A stretch of 34,200 bases of DNA, taken from assembly GCA_015501595.1 (NCBI GenBank), contig JADNRX010000549.1, forward strand, positions 1-34,200. Direction: 5' to 3'. Below are positions 1 through 10,355 of this stretch, in pieces. The stretch is from Hymenopellis radicata. Lineage: Eukaryota > Basidiomycota > Agaricomycetes > Agaricales > Physalacriaceae. The translations under genes were made by a program, and so were the position numbers. Positions within the stretch are counted from its first letter, which is position 1; every line of letters begins with the position of its first letter. The notes under the pieces were generated by a model. It was not told where the DNA came from. It saw only the letters and a program-made list of their open reading frames with translations, and did not search any database.

Positions 1-1964
1 TTTCCACAGAATTCAAGGGATGGCCAACGAATCCCACATTCTTCTTGCGGCGTGCAGTAGCCAAGAGTACGCGCATGAGGGTCCGTTCGAATTTGCGGGT
101 CATTTCACTACTGCGCTTCTGGAGGTTCTGCGAGCGCACTCTTTCCAGAAGCTCACCTATAGATCCTTGTGGCATCGGCTCGTAATGCCCCCATTCGGAC
201 CGCCGTAAGTTACTGTATTTCAAGCACTGTTTGTACACCTAACATCGTATTGCACAGTCAAACGCCTCATTGTGAGGGCAAATTCAGAGGCCGACGTCTC
301 TTCGATTGTCAGGAAAACGGGGCAGATTGGGAGGACATTCTTTGTCGGCGTCGCTGGGATCGTAGCAGCGAGTCCGTGTCGTTCACTCTCGAAGCTGGCG
401 AACAGCATGGTGTCACTGTAGATCCAAGTACCAGATCTTCGAGCACGATCTCTTAGACGGGTCGTCTACCGTCTTTGAGACTGCTAAAGTGAAATCAACT
501 TCGACCTTCACATCAATACTCGAGCTTGTCCAAGCCTCCGACGCTTTTCTCGCAGACAGCGTTCTCACAGACGTCGATGGCTCCGGAGCGGAGGATGCCT
601 TAACCGCCAATCCCACCACTCAACGAGATGCTGCAGCATCCTCCGCTCCTAACACTACCATCGCCCACGCTCCGAATCAATCTGAAGGGGTGCGATATGC
701 CCGTCTCTCTAAGGACGTTGGCGCGCTGTTACGCGTGTACTGCCGTGATAAGGCGTATATCCAGAGTGTCGTCAATGAGGGTGACAAAGGCCCCATTACC
801 GTCGTCGACGAACCCGACGAGGCTGACTTAGTGGTCAAACTTGACGAAGGCAAAGTCAAGTTCGAGCATGCTCCTCACACGAAGGTCATCGAACCTGCCA
901 TCGTGGCACGCGGGATGTCGATGTCGCTATTGGGCACCGTAGCGGCTGACAACTCCGAGTCGAGTTTGCGTTGCGCACGGAGTGTCGTCGACTCATACGG
1001 GCGATTTCTGAAACACCTCAAACGGACTGAATCGCCTCCAGTTAGCAACATTCTCCAGCTATCATTTCGGCGTCTTCAAGAAGATACCTTGGGAAATTGG
1101 GAGCCAGTTGGCAAAAACCTGCTTAACGAGAACTCTGACACTATCACCATCATCCCCGACGACGACTCATATTATGGGCTAACATTGACGAACCTGAAAA
1201 AACTTGAACCGCTCTTCGTTCATATATTCTTCTTCCAACCGAAGACAGCTTCAATCAGTGGGTCACTCGCTGCCTTTCACTTTTAACACTATTTCTCATC
1301 AGCGATATTGGTAGTGCTATGGTATAGGCCACCGCAGAGCATTGGATTTGTGGATACCGTTACGCCTAATTCACTCGACACTGCGCTGGAGCCGGGTCGC
1401 ACTCTTGCTGCTGGCTTCGGAAACGGCGGTGTGCATCCATTTTGCTTCCCGGTAGATCCTGATACGCACATCGATGTGAGTATTGTCAAAATATTTGCAT
1501 CGACTGCGCCCACGGATATGTCATTTCTGGCGCAAGCATCACCATTCAAGGTTGAAGCATCAGTGGAGGAGGCGGAAGAGGTGCCGTTTGAAAAGCTGTC
1601 ATCGCCGCGTAATACGCAGTCATTGGAGGCGCAGTTCTTTGATGATGCTGATGATGATGCGTCGTCGGGTACTAGGACGTTAGTCAAGAGGAAACCGGAG
1701 GGCTTGAAGGGGAACGGCGGTGTACAGGGACTACCGGCGCCTGCAGGTTTTTGGATGACCCGGTCCATCACGTTTATCGAAACTTCCAAGCCGGAAAGTG
1801 GAACGCCAACAGCTTCGGGAGAAGAAGTTCCAGCCTTTGCTCCAGTCCCGGATCCACAGATCGTCCCACAGTGTCCGCCAAAAAACATGGACATACAAGA
1901 AGCGCCTGACGAAGAGGGCGAAGCGGTTGCTGCCAGTCGCAAGGTCCAGTACGCGGACCAATGA
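1..1964 (+). pseudogene. Caspase-domain (peptidase C14-like) gene, copy A, 3' part, frameshifted
   Basis: Same gene as the one at 7224-9704, cut by the window start, so the catalytic part lies outside the window. Visible exons are 1-204, 258-1257 and 1303-1964. The introns 205-257 (53 nt) and 1258-1302 (45 nt) match those of copy B. The protein carries the stretch MANESHILLAACSS, the region around LRVYCRDKAYIQSVV and the C-terminal LWYRPP / IKIFASTAPTDM-type segment. Compared with copy B, single bases are missing in a G run at 17-19 (three Gs instead of four) and at 420/421. The second moves the frame and creates a stop at 454-456. After the conserved part the tail is acidic, ends at a TGA at 1962-1964, and differs from the hydrophobic tail of copy B. 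I call it a pseudogene because of the frame breaks; sequencing indels are the alternative. Confidence 0.75.
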
Positions 1965-2178
1965 TTGATGTGACTGTAGTGCCAGAGCGAAATCTAGCGA
2001 AGATTGCTTCCTTATCTCGTTTTTTGTATACTCTGAATCCAAATCCAACTGTACCATTATTTTGTACTGGTAGACCTTATCAATGTAAGCCACCGCTGCC
2101 CATATATCGCTTGTTCAATGAGGAGGGTTCACGGCAACGTTCAGTTCGCGTCGATCCGACAGCGAGAAAGCAATTCGA

Positions 2179-3592
2179 TTAACTATTCAACAACAAACCA
2201 AAGTCCTTGAACCATGCGTATTGATCTTTCGGTGAAGCCCATTTGTCTTCATGGCCACCAAAGAACGTACTTGAGAAATAAATGAGTAATAAACGATGCG
2301 TCCGTCAGTGAATACCAAGTAAAAGTACCTGAAAAAGATTCCAATGAAACCGACCTCCTTCACCGGCTCGGACTCTACCCCGAATGACGTTGACTGCGTC
2401 TGGGAACCAAGTGCAACTTCCCACTGTGCTTGACTGTGCCGTCTTAGAATTCCATCGAGAATACTACCAAGAAGACCTCCGTTGTGCTTCGGCGGCGACG
2501 GCGTCTCGGGTTCGGCACCCATACGGTTGCGATAGTAGACATCGTTGCGGTCAATTACGCGCACTCCATTCACGAGTAGAGTATTATTAGTAAAACAGGC
2601 ATCTTGCTGCCCAGGCGTGTTAATGGTGACAGTCTGAGAGAGAGTGGTCCAGGTGCCTCTGGTGTACTGGAAGGATACACGCCCGATGGATAACCCATAG
2701 GCGGCGTCGCAGACTGATTCTGGGTCGTTGCAGAGGGCCTTGGTTTGAGCGTCTTTGGGTGCGTACTAAGGTTCAAAATGAAATAAAAGAAGAAAGCATA
2801 CCAGGTAAAGTTCGCCAAGACCATCCTTTCTCCACATCATACGCGTGCTAAAGCAGTCTAGAGCCTCGTTGCCTCCTGAACATCCTTGTGCCCGCCGTAC
2901 AGTCCAGGTAGCTTTCCTCCACGTATGAAGTCGAAATCCACGGGGAAGAACACACTATAGATCATTGTAATAGTTCTCGCTTGCGAGATATCCATTGGTG
3001 TATCGTAAAACTGGGCTCCGCCTTGCGGTCGTTCCTTATTTCCTGGGTTAATGGAGTTGGCAGGGTAGAGGAGCTGGAGGACAGAGGAGTCATTATTCCA
3101 AGTTCGTTCGTCGATGACGATGCCACTGGGGGCTACGTCGACAGCAAATGAGGTAACACTCGCGGCGGCGGGAATCCCGTTGACGACGCGGAGGTTTCTG
3201 CTTCCGCCTATCGAAGATATGTTGAATGGCGATAAATCAGTCATCTGAGCGGGAGCTGCCCAACTCTTGTCAGAAGATGGGTCCATGGCCGATGAAGGCG
3301 TGTCTGCAGTAGTAGGCGTAGGAAGGTATACTGTAATGAGGCTAGTCACTGTCGCTATCGTCGTGGTTGTGTCTTCAACGTCGGTAATTTCGATGATGGG
3401 CGTTGTAATGGTCGTCGTTACAACGAGCGGCGATGTCGTAGGCGCGGCCGGCGCTGCCTCAGACAACGAGGTAGAAATGATTTTTAGGGAAGGTGTACTA
3501 GTCTGTGCTGGAAGAGAATAGAAAGCGATGAGCGGCAAAGCGGTTGAACAACGGCAAAGCAGGGCGCACAGCGCCAAAATGGTCGGGACCAT
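2179..3592 (-). pseudogene. PL14-type polysaccharide lyase, copy A, single frameshift
   Basis: Secreted lyase-like protein of the fungal PL14 type (glucuronan/alginate lyase fold; family recalled, not searched). Exons on the minus strand are 3592-2802, 2765-2329 and 2269-2179. It starts with a signal peptide (MVPTILALCALLCRCSTALP), followed by a Ser/Thr/Pro-rich linker and then the lyase domain with SVFFPVDFDFIRGGKLPGLYGGH. Near 2893 one base is missing relative to copy B (CACAAGG against CACAGAGG). The frame then runs to a stop after GGHKDVQEATRL instead of GGHRGCSGGN. Downstream exons remain open in the other frame, including RVIDRNDVYYRNRMG and GGLLGSILDGIL, and there is a 3-residue in-frame insertion (NNT). 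The first intron would be only 36 nt (48 in copy B), unusually short. It is convergent with the caspase gene, with stops 215 bp apart. Confidence 0.82.
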
Positions 3593-5242
3593 GGCGGTTG
3601 AAAGAAAGAGCCGCGCCTTATTTTCTGTATATCCGCTCTCAAGTCACGTGATGGGTACTTTACAGTGCCGAAGCCTGCCGAAGCTCTGCCGTCCGGTGGT
3701 TGACTTGTGCATCTATCTGAATCCAAGACTGTGCGGTACGTGCTTAAATGGGGCTTTCATCTTATCCTGAAATTTAGTCACGCTCGCCCAGTGGTCTTGA
3801 CTTCCGTCATCTCTCATGATCACCGCCAAGCATCTGAACAAAAGGAACTGTTACAGCTCCTCTAATCAGAAACTTTCTCCAACTTCAGTACCTTCACAGT
3901 TTTGTGTTAGACGCGTCGTTCTCAGAGTGCACATACCTGGAATCTATCATGAAATTTAAAACCATTGGTGGCTTTCCACCTTTGACTCGGAAAATTTCAC
4001 TTCGTCTGCGATGGAGGCAGCCCATCTGTATTGAAGACCTTGTACTCGGTTTCCACACTCAAAGTGACGAATTATCACAAGGATTTAACTCATCCCGTGT
4101 TCCGTAGGATTCGCACAGTTCGCTTCCAAGATCAAAGCCTGCGGTCGTCTGACTATGAACCAGAACTTTGCTTGTATCTCCATTGTACACCTCATTACCT
4201 ATACTCTCTGGTAAACTAAAGCCTTCTTCATTCGATCCCGTCTCCGTTGGCAACTCAGTACGTCTCCCAAAAAGATCTCTTTCCCAAGTTCTGACATCGT
4301 TCCAGTTGCACTTCTCCAAGTACCAGAAAGTTTCTTTTGCTCGATGTGGCGTCGGTCTGACTGTTGTCGACAAGGTGAGAATGACTGAACACTGAATCGT
4401 GAACCTTGTCATGATTTCTATTTGCAGCAGCAGCCCGTTAAGCTCGCGTAGCCACCGTCGTGTATGATGGTCAGGGCATCCCGAGCTAGCGCGCATGTTA
4501 GTCCGAGTGGTCACGGTCCTCCCCGAAAAGCGTGTCGACGGTAGTACTAACAAACTGCTTTCTTACGGTTGAATTTCCAGCCATTCGCAGGATAGATATT
4601 ACGCGCACATGCATCCCTCTATGAAAATGATCGGCATCGGGGGCCGTGTGCTCGCAGCTTTTCCTCCCGCCATGATAACGTCCCCGCATCAAGGGATGTC
4701 GAACTCTGAGCATACAAGCTCTTCTATCAGACCCATCACGTCCCCCCGGGTGTGGGCCTTGCCCAGCTAATAAACCCGAGAAAGAGTCTCCACAAACCAC
4801 CATGTCGAGTATACTAGGTGATCTTTCCTGGTGGCAGGCCCTCGCGCTCCTTTCTGTGGGCAGAGTGTGCTATCTACCGAAGAGCTTATCTGAAGCCTCC
4901 TAAACGCGTGACGGAAGATTGCGGCAGAAGTCGTAGCCATTAGAGTAAAACCTGTACATGCACAGGCCTGACGCTCTCTGCAGTGACAACGACAGTTATC
5001 CCGAAACCCTGTTGCACGTACGGTGTTTTCCTTTCTCTCAATCGCTGCCACCTATATCCTCAATGTCTGGGCTTTCCCATATTCTTCTAGTCTCCCGTAG
5101 TCAGCCTAATAGAAAGCCGCAACAAGTTCCGTTTATATTAGTCTGATTTCAGTCGCGCGTGACATGTAGGTGATGGACCTTCGTCCTAATAAGGAAGAAC
5201 GAAAAAGGAAATTCGCATTGGGAACAGCAGGGCACAGCCACC
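3593..5242. other. Lyase upstream flank and spacer, no supported gene
   Basis: 3593-4343 is the 5' flank of lyase copy A and resembles the copy-B flank, except for about 360 bp (roughly 3950-4308) absent from copy B. That insert has no recognisable coding domain and no clear terminal repeats. 4344-5242 contains short open frames on both strands with no recognisable motifs, splice logic or homology within the window. Confidence 0.5.
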
Positions 5243-5446
5243 TCAGCGTCTCTGCCAACAACATCGATTTCGTTCGTTCAGTACATATGTGCTCATGTCT
5301 TTTACATCTTTGCCAAAGCTTCTTGGGGCCACCACAATCAGGTTCCAGCTGTATAAGAGCTTAGATACTCCAGCAATCTGATAGTTGTGCGGTTTGGAGG
5401 GAAACAGAGGCTGGAGAATCTCCCGCACAACTTTATCCCTTTCCAA
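5243..5446 (-). pseudogene. Possible RecQ/DEAD-type helicase relic
   Basis: A 67-codon open frame reads LFPSKPHNYQIAGVSKLL followed by a hydrophobic strand and APRSFGKD. This layout (P-x-x-Y-Q in front of a short helix, then a strand leading into a P-loop) recalls the Q-like motif and Walker A region of RecQ-type helicases that are abundant in mushroom genomes. The Walker A would be degenerate: APRSFGKD instead of APTGSGKT. No further helicase motifs follow in any frame, so if the resemblance is real this is a short dead fragment. The call rests on motif resemblance alone. Confidence 0.28.
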
Positions 5447-5860
5447 AGAGCAGACCTTGAATCTGATAACTTGAGAGGCTCCCAGGAGGCCAGGAAACGC
5501 AACGTTGCGCGTAAATTGTTTGGGCTACGCTAAGTTATGCGTCGATTTCGGTGACACGTGACCCGGCAAACACCGAATGCCCATTATCTACATCAGGCCC
5601 ACAACCAAAAACAGACTAATATTCTTCTGAGATCAGGCGCTCATGATCAGGACTTGTTTGCCTTTGGGATTGTCGATACTTGCAGCTGTTCATCTTCATT
5701 CTCTCGGCTCCTTTGAAGCCGGAAGGCGCCTAGGGCTCTCGACACAGGACAAGCGCTTACAGCTTCATCACTATTCCGTATCTTTTCCACACATCTTCTG
5801 ACAGATCTGTCGCTTGTCTGTCGCATTCGCTCAACCTAATCCGAAAACCGTCGGAGACTG
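5447..5860. other. Intergenic, nothing recognised
   Basis: No open frame with recognisable motifs, no RNA gene and no clear repeat was seen here. Confidence 0.5.
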
Positions 5861-6300
5861 CTAGGACCCCGGCATGCCCCCCAAGACGTTCGATTTTTTT
5901 GTTGTACATTTGAGACAAAAAATGGGCTGAAGGTCCGTTATTTGTCGTACATATGTAGCCCATATCAAGGTGACGTCTGAATATTTAGTCGTACACAAAG
6001 CCTCACCAGGTTAACACGTCCGGCCGGATTGTCGGACATCTTTCGTCACAAACGCGACCTGCCCCAGACGCGACGCTCGGAACATGGTCTACATCGACCT
6101 AATGGTACTGTCTGTCCTGTGTACGCGCCGCCTTGAAGGTCGTCGGCTGGAAGGTCAGTTTCAAAAGTCGGACATTTTGGGCCCAAAATGGATGCCCTGG
6201 GCGAAAAATCGTACAGAACTGGTCAAAGACTTCGTGACAGAAAGTGCCCAAAACAGGCGATTTTGGATCGAACCTCTTAGGCGGCATGCCGGGGTCCTAG
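5861..6300. mobile_element. Inverted-repeat element, MITE candidate
   Basis: An 18-base perfect inverted repeat, CTAGGACCCCGGCATGCC, lies at 5861-5878 and, reverse-complemented, at 6283-6300. The match continues imperfectly inward for about 15 more bases (AAGA-GTTCGAT type). The interior has no intact gene but contains a perfect 18-base palindrome at 6173-6190. Two interrupted copies of a TTGAAGGT / TGGAAGGT phrase are also present. No target-site duplication was found, so its identity as a transposon is inferred from structure alone. Confidence 0.45.
6173..6190. repeat. Perfect 18-bp palindrome
   Basis: CATTTTGGGCCCAAAATG is its own reverse complement. It lies inside the 5861-6300 inverted-repeat element and may be part of a hairpin. 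No function can be assigned. Confidence 0.85.
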
Positions 6301-7223
6301 ACTGCTTCAAATCTGACCGGCTCTTTTTCCTCCGGTACATGATCACTCACGCATATGACTATTGAGGCGCTTCAACCCTAAGGTGAGAATCACGCCATAC
6401 ACGGGAGTACGTTAGAATGCGATCTGAAGTAAGGACCAAGGTCAAGCATGTAGCCTACAACGACATCCGGAACCGCCCACTGGTCGTCTACGTTTTCCAT
6501 TTATTCTATCAGCTTGTCATGATCCATGTACTAGATGGCAAGAACGTGTGTCAAGCTCTGGATTCGACTTCTCCGTGGTGTCATGACTTTCGAGACCATG
6601 CTGTTGCTCTTGACCTTCAAGTTTTCTTCCTTCAATTGACGCAAGGTAGGTCTCACGTTCGCCTTCCTTCTCCAAGGAGTATTCACTCATCGCCGCGACT
6701 CGCTTCATCGGTAATATATAGTCCATTACCGCGTGTCCCTCTTACTTTCGGCTTGACCTCGAGAAGGTGTCGAAATTGGAGCTTGGGCTCCTAGTCTTAG
6801 GCGCATTCAAACGAATTGTACCCGTCAGCTATCCCCTTGGCGGGCGTTTTCGCACCGGAGCGCCACTTACCCTCCTGTTCTCTTCGGATAAGGCATGCTC
6901 CCACATTCGTGGGTATCTCTGGCATGGCCGGTCATCGACAACTAATTGTTTATATAGGCAAGGTTGTCTCAACCGTTCTCTAGAACCTTGACATTGCAAG
7001 CAATAATACATGTTATGAACGATCTATGCGTCGCCTGGTGTAGACGCTGAGCGCTGAACTGCGTGCCTTGGCGCTTGTTCACTTTGCTGTCACAGTGTCC
7101 GTAAGCCTATTCGTAAGTTCGTCCTCATGCGTCCAACATCTACGAATCAAGGCACTTCTCCAGGCGCCTATTAGTGACATATTTGAGCCTGTAGCTTCGA
7201 CGTCCAGAGTCCTTATTCCACTA
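6301..7223. other. Intergenic, upstream of caspase copy B
   Basis: Short open frames on both strands overlap and show no motifs. The last few hundred bases presumably hold the promoter of the caspase-domain gene starting at 7224; no clear TATA element was identified. Confidence 0.5.
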
Positions 7224-9704
7224 ATGGTTTCCCCAGCGTGAGTCCGTGCACTTTTTATGAACTTTCATCCTGACCTCGCACTCTAGGCAAATCCATGCTC
7301 TAGTAATCGGTATCAATAAATACTCGAAATATGAAAACTTGAAGGCGCTGTCAGCGATGCTAGGAACTTCGAGAAATATCTAACCTCCGACCTCAAGATT
7401 CCTCCAAGAACATCACGCTACTCGTGGATGGCGCTGCTACGAGACTCGCGATTACGGACGCTCTGAAATCGTTCTCGACGGACGACAATATCGAGAAGGA
7501 TAAATCGGCTATCATTATATTTTTCGCTGGACATGGCGCGTTCTCGAAAGCGCCGAACTTCTCGGAAGCTGCTAATCGTCGAGTGGAGCAGCTTTGTCCA
7601 GTTGATATCGGAGAGGGACTTCCCGACTGTCCCGACCATCCCAGACGCATTGAAGGGATTCCAGATTCGACGATCCGCGTTTTATTGGATAATATTTCTA
7701 AAGCGAAAGGGAATAATACTGTATGTTGCCATCATGCTTGTTCATTCAGTCTTATAGCTAATTCTCATGCAAGACCCTCATTCTGGACTGTTGCCACTCC
7801 GGCGGGCTGAACCGAGTCGCCAGACAGGATAAAAATTGGACTGCACGTTTCATTGAAGACCCACCGCCAATCTCGGGTTCTTTCGATGTCGACCTGTTTT
7901 CGTCGTTCCCTTCAGGCTCCGGGCCCGGATCACGCAGCCTGGAGATTTCCACAGAATTCAAGGGGATGGCCAACGAATCGCACATTCTTCTCGCAGCGTG
8001 CAGCAGCCACGAGTACGCGTATGAGGGTGCGTTCGGGCTTGCGGGTAATTTCACTACTGCGCTTCTGAAGGTTCTGCGAGCGCACTCTGTCCAGAAGCTC
8101 ACCTATAGATCCTTGTGGGATCGGCTCGTAATGCCCCAAAACGGACCGTCGTAAGTAACTGCATTTCAAGCACTGTTTGTACACCTAACATCGTATTGCA
8201 TAGTCAAACGCCGCAGTGCGAGGGCAAGTTCAGAGGCCGACGTCTCTTCGATTGCCAGACAGACGGGGCAGACTGGGAGGACATTCTTTGTTGGCGTCGC
8301 TGGGATCGTAGCAACAAGTCCGTGTCGTTCATTCTCGAAGCTGGCGACCAGCACGGTGTCGCTGTAGGATCCGAGTACCAGATCTTCGAGCACGATCTCT
8401 TAGACGACCCATCTGCCGTCTTTGAGATTGCTAAAGTGACATCAACTTTGCCCAGCAGATCATTACTCGAGCTTGTCGCCAATCCCGCCAATCGACAAGC
8501 ATCCTCCGCTCCTAACACTACCATCGCCCACGCTCCGAATCAATCTGAAGGGCTGCGGCGATACTATGCCCGTCTCTCCAAGGACGTTGGCGTACCGCTA
8601 CGCGTGTACTGCCATGATCAGGCGTATATCCAGAGTGTCGTCAATGCGGGTGACAAAGGCCCCATTACCGTCGTCGACGAACCCAACGAGGCTGACTTAG
8701 TGGTCAGACTTGACGAGGGCAAAGTCAAGTTCGAGCATGCTCCTCACACGAGAGTCATCGAACCTGCCATCGTGGCACGCGGGATGTCGATGTCGATGTC
8801 GGGCACCGTGCCTGACACCTCCGAGTCGAGTTTGCGTTGCGCACGGAACGTCCTCGACTCCTACGGGCGATTTCTGAAACACCTCAAACGGACTGAATCG
8901 CCTCCAGTTGGCGAAGACATTCTCCAGCTATCATTTCGGCGTCTTAAAAAGAGCATTATTGGCGATTATCGGAAGGATGGCGACAACCTTCTTAACGGGA
9001 ACTCCGTCACCATCATCCCCGACCACGAATCACGTTATGGGCTAGAATTGAAGAACCTGACGGGACAACCGCTCTTCGTTCATGTATTCTTTTTCTATCC
9101 GAAGACAGCTGAAATCAGTGGGTCACTCGCTGCCTTTCAATTTTAACACTATTCCTCATCAGCGATGTTGATAGAGCTATGGTATAGGCCACCGTATGGG
9201 CCACCGCAGGGCACAGGATTTGTGGATACCGTTCGGCCTAATTCACTCGACACTGAGCTGGAGCCGGATGGCACTCTTCATCTTGGCTACGGCAACGGCC
9301 GTGTGCCTCCATTGCATTTCCAGCCTAAGGCGCACGTCGATGTGAGTATGCTCAAAATATTTGCATCGACGGAGCCCACGGATATGACATATCTGGTGCA
9401 ACCATCGCCATTCAATGAAGCACCAATGGAGGGGCTGTCGTTGCTGCGGAATACGCAGTCTGAGGCGCAGTTTGCGGAAGCGTCACTAGAAGTACCGTCG
9501 GGAGCATCGTCTAGGGAGCTTGGTTGGACGAACATGGAAATGATGAACGGGACCGATTCACCGCCTTTCTGGATGACCCAGTCCATCACATTTATCGAAG
9601 ATTCTTCGCCTGCATGGTGGGCCCGTATTTCGTACGTCCTTTTTGGGATGATACGGCCAGTCAAGTGGTTGCTTTACGGAGGATGGTCAAGCACCAGTGC
9701 GTGA
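7224..9704 (+). CDS. Caspase-domain (peptidase C14-like) protein, copy B, with two frame breaks near the start
   Basis: Cysteine peptidase of the fungal caspase-like (metacaspase-related) type. I splice it as 7224-7237, 7287-7720, 7774-8150, 8204-9117 and 9163-9704; introns are 45-53 nt and GT-AG. The protein opens with IHALVIGINKY (first caspase strand). The catalytic His motif FFAGHGA follows at about residue 88. Splicing at 7721-7773 then creates LILDCCHSGGLNR with the catalytic Cys at about residue 156, so the dyad is present. The remaining roughly 550 residues are a family-specific, probably beta-rich region (LRVYCHDQAYIQSVV; PLFVHVFFFYP; ELWYRPP) ending in a Trp-rich hydrophobic tail. 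Two single-base losses, near 7343-7346 and 7407-7410, put the segment GAVSDARNFEKYLTSD out of frame. With them the exon sum is 2281 nt; two added bases would give 760 residues. It is either a recent pseudogene or an assembly with indel errors. Confidence 0.8.
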
Positions 9705-10355
9705 TGTTGGGTGCCGCAAGAGAATATTTCGAAGATGACCGGCGACCGCCTAGCCCATGTTTTCCATTTCTCCCTTTCGTATAAGTAGTGGCAAATTCAA
9801 ATCCAAATGTACTACTATTCTGTACTATGTAGTTGCGGCTTCAGCCTCTCGCAATGAATTTCCGAACCTACCGCCGTATCCGAGTCGCTTTCGCAAAGCA
9901 TTGGATTCATTCTGACTCAGAATCTGACTGCAACTACCATACTCGCCAACCAGGGGAGGTAATGTCTCATGAATCTCAGAGAGAACAAACGGAGCAAGAC
10001 AGACAAGAGCCGCCGGTTCGTCCGTGCCATCAGTGGAGAACAAACCCCTCGTCGGTTCGTCCGTCCAGTTACATTTGTCCCTTTGGTGCCTACTAACGAA
10101 GTGGGCGAAACGGTTGCTGCCAGTGGGTCCAGTACGCCTGCCAAAAATTTAGCGAGGATTGCCTTGTTAATTTCATCATGCTCCCCTATCTCGTTTTTTG
10201 TCTATTCACAATCCAAATCCAACTGTACCATTATTTTGTACTACGTAGTCGTTATCAATGTCCTAAGCCACCGCTACCCACATATCGCTTGTTCAATGAG
10301 GAGGTTCACGGCAACGTTCAGTTCGCGTCGATCCGACAGCGAGAAAGCATTTCGA
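9705..10355. other. Convergent intergenic region with internal direct duplication
   Basis: The 3' flanks of the caspase and lyase genes meet here. The region is about 430 bp longer than in copy A (1965-2178). Two diverged direct copies of an A/T-rich stretch (AAATCCAA...GTAC...TATT.TGTACTA.GTAGT) lie near 9797-9832 and 10211-10250. This suggests an internal duplication that also replaced the 3' end of the caspase gene. No gene is supported. Confidence 0.55.

Larger units (their letters stand above)
1..4343. repeat. Tandem segmental duplication, copy A
   Basis: This stretch matches 7947-12217 in the same order and orientation: caspase-gene 3' part, convergent PL14 lyase gene, and the lyase 5' flank. 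Long runs in the lyase first exon are nearly identical, while the caspase tail and the flanks have diverged. The match ends at about 4343, after a shared TTTCTTTTGCTCG. Copy A begins outside the window, so its left limit is unknown. Relative to copy B it carries about 360 extra bases at roughly 3950-4308 and lacks about 430 bases of the copy-B intergenic region. Confidence 0.9.

Noticed and set aside
3267..3521. Plus-strand open frame rich in Val/Met opposite the lyase gene (also 11456-11710)
   Set aside because: Antisense shadow of the Ser/Thr/Pro-rich linker of the lyase; its conservation between copies follows from the lyase coding strand.
6084..6365. Overlapping plus- and minus-strand frames around 6.1-6.35 kb
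   Set aside because: They overlap the inverted-repeat element and palindrome, are open on both strands and have no recognisable product.
7321..7412. An intron as explanation for the frame change in caspase B
   Set aside because: The translated segment GAVSDARNFEKYLTSD matches the caspase family continuously across both breaks, so nothing can be spliced out there; single-base losses fit better.
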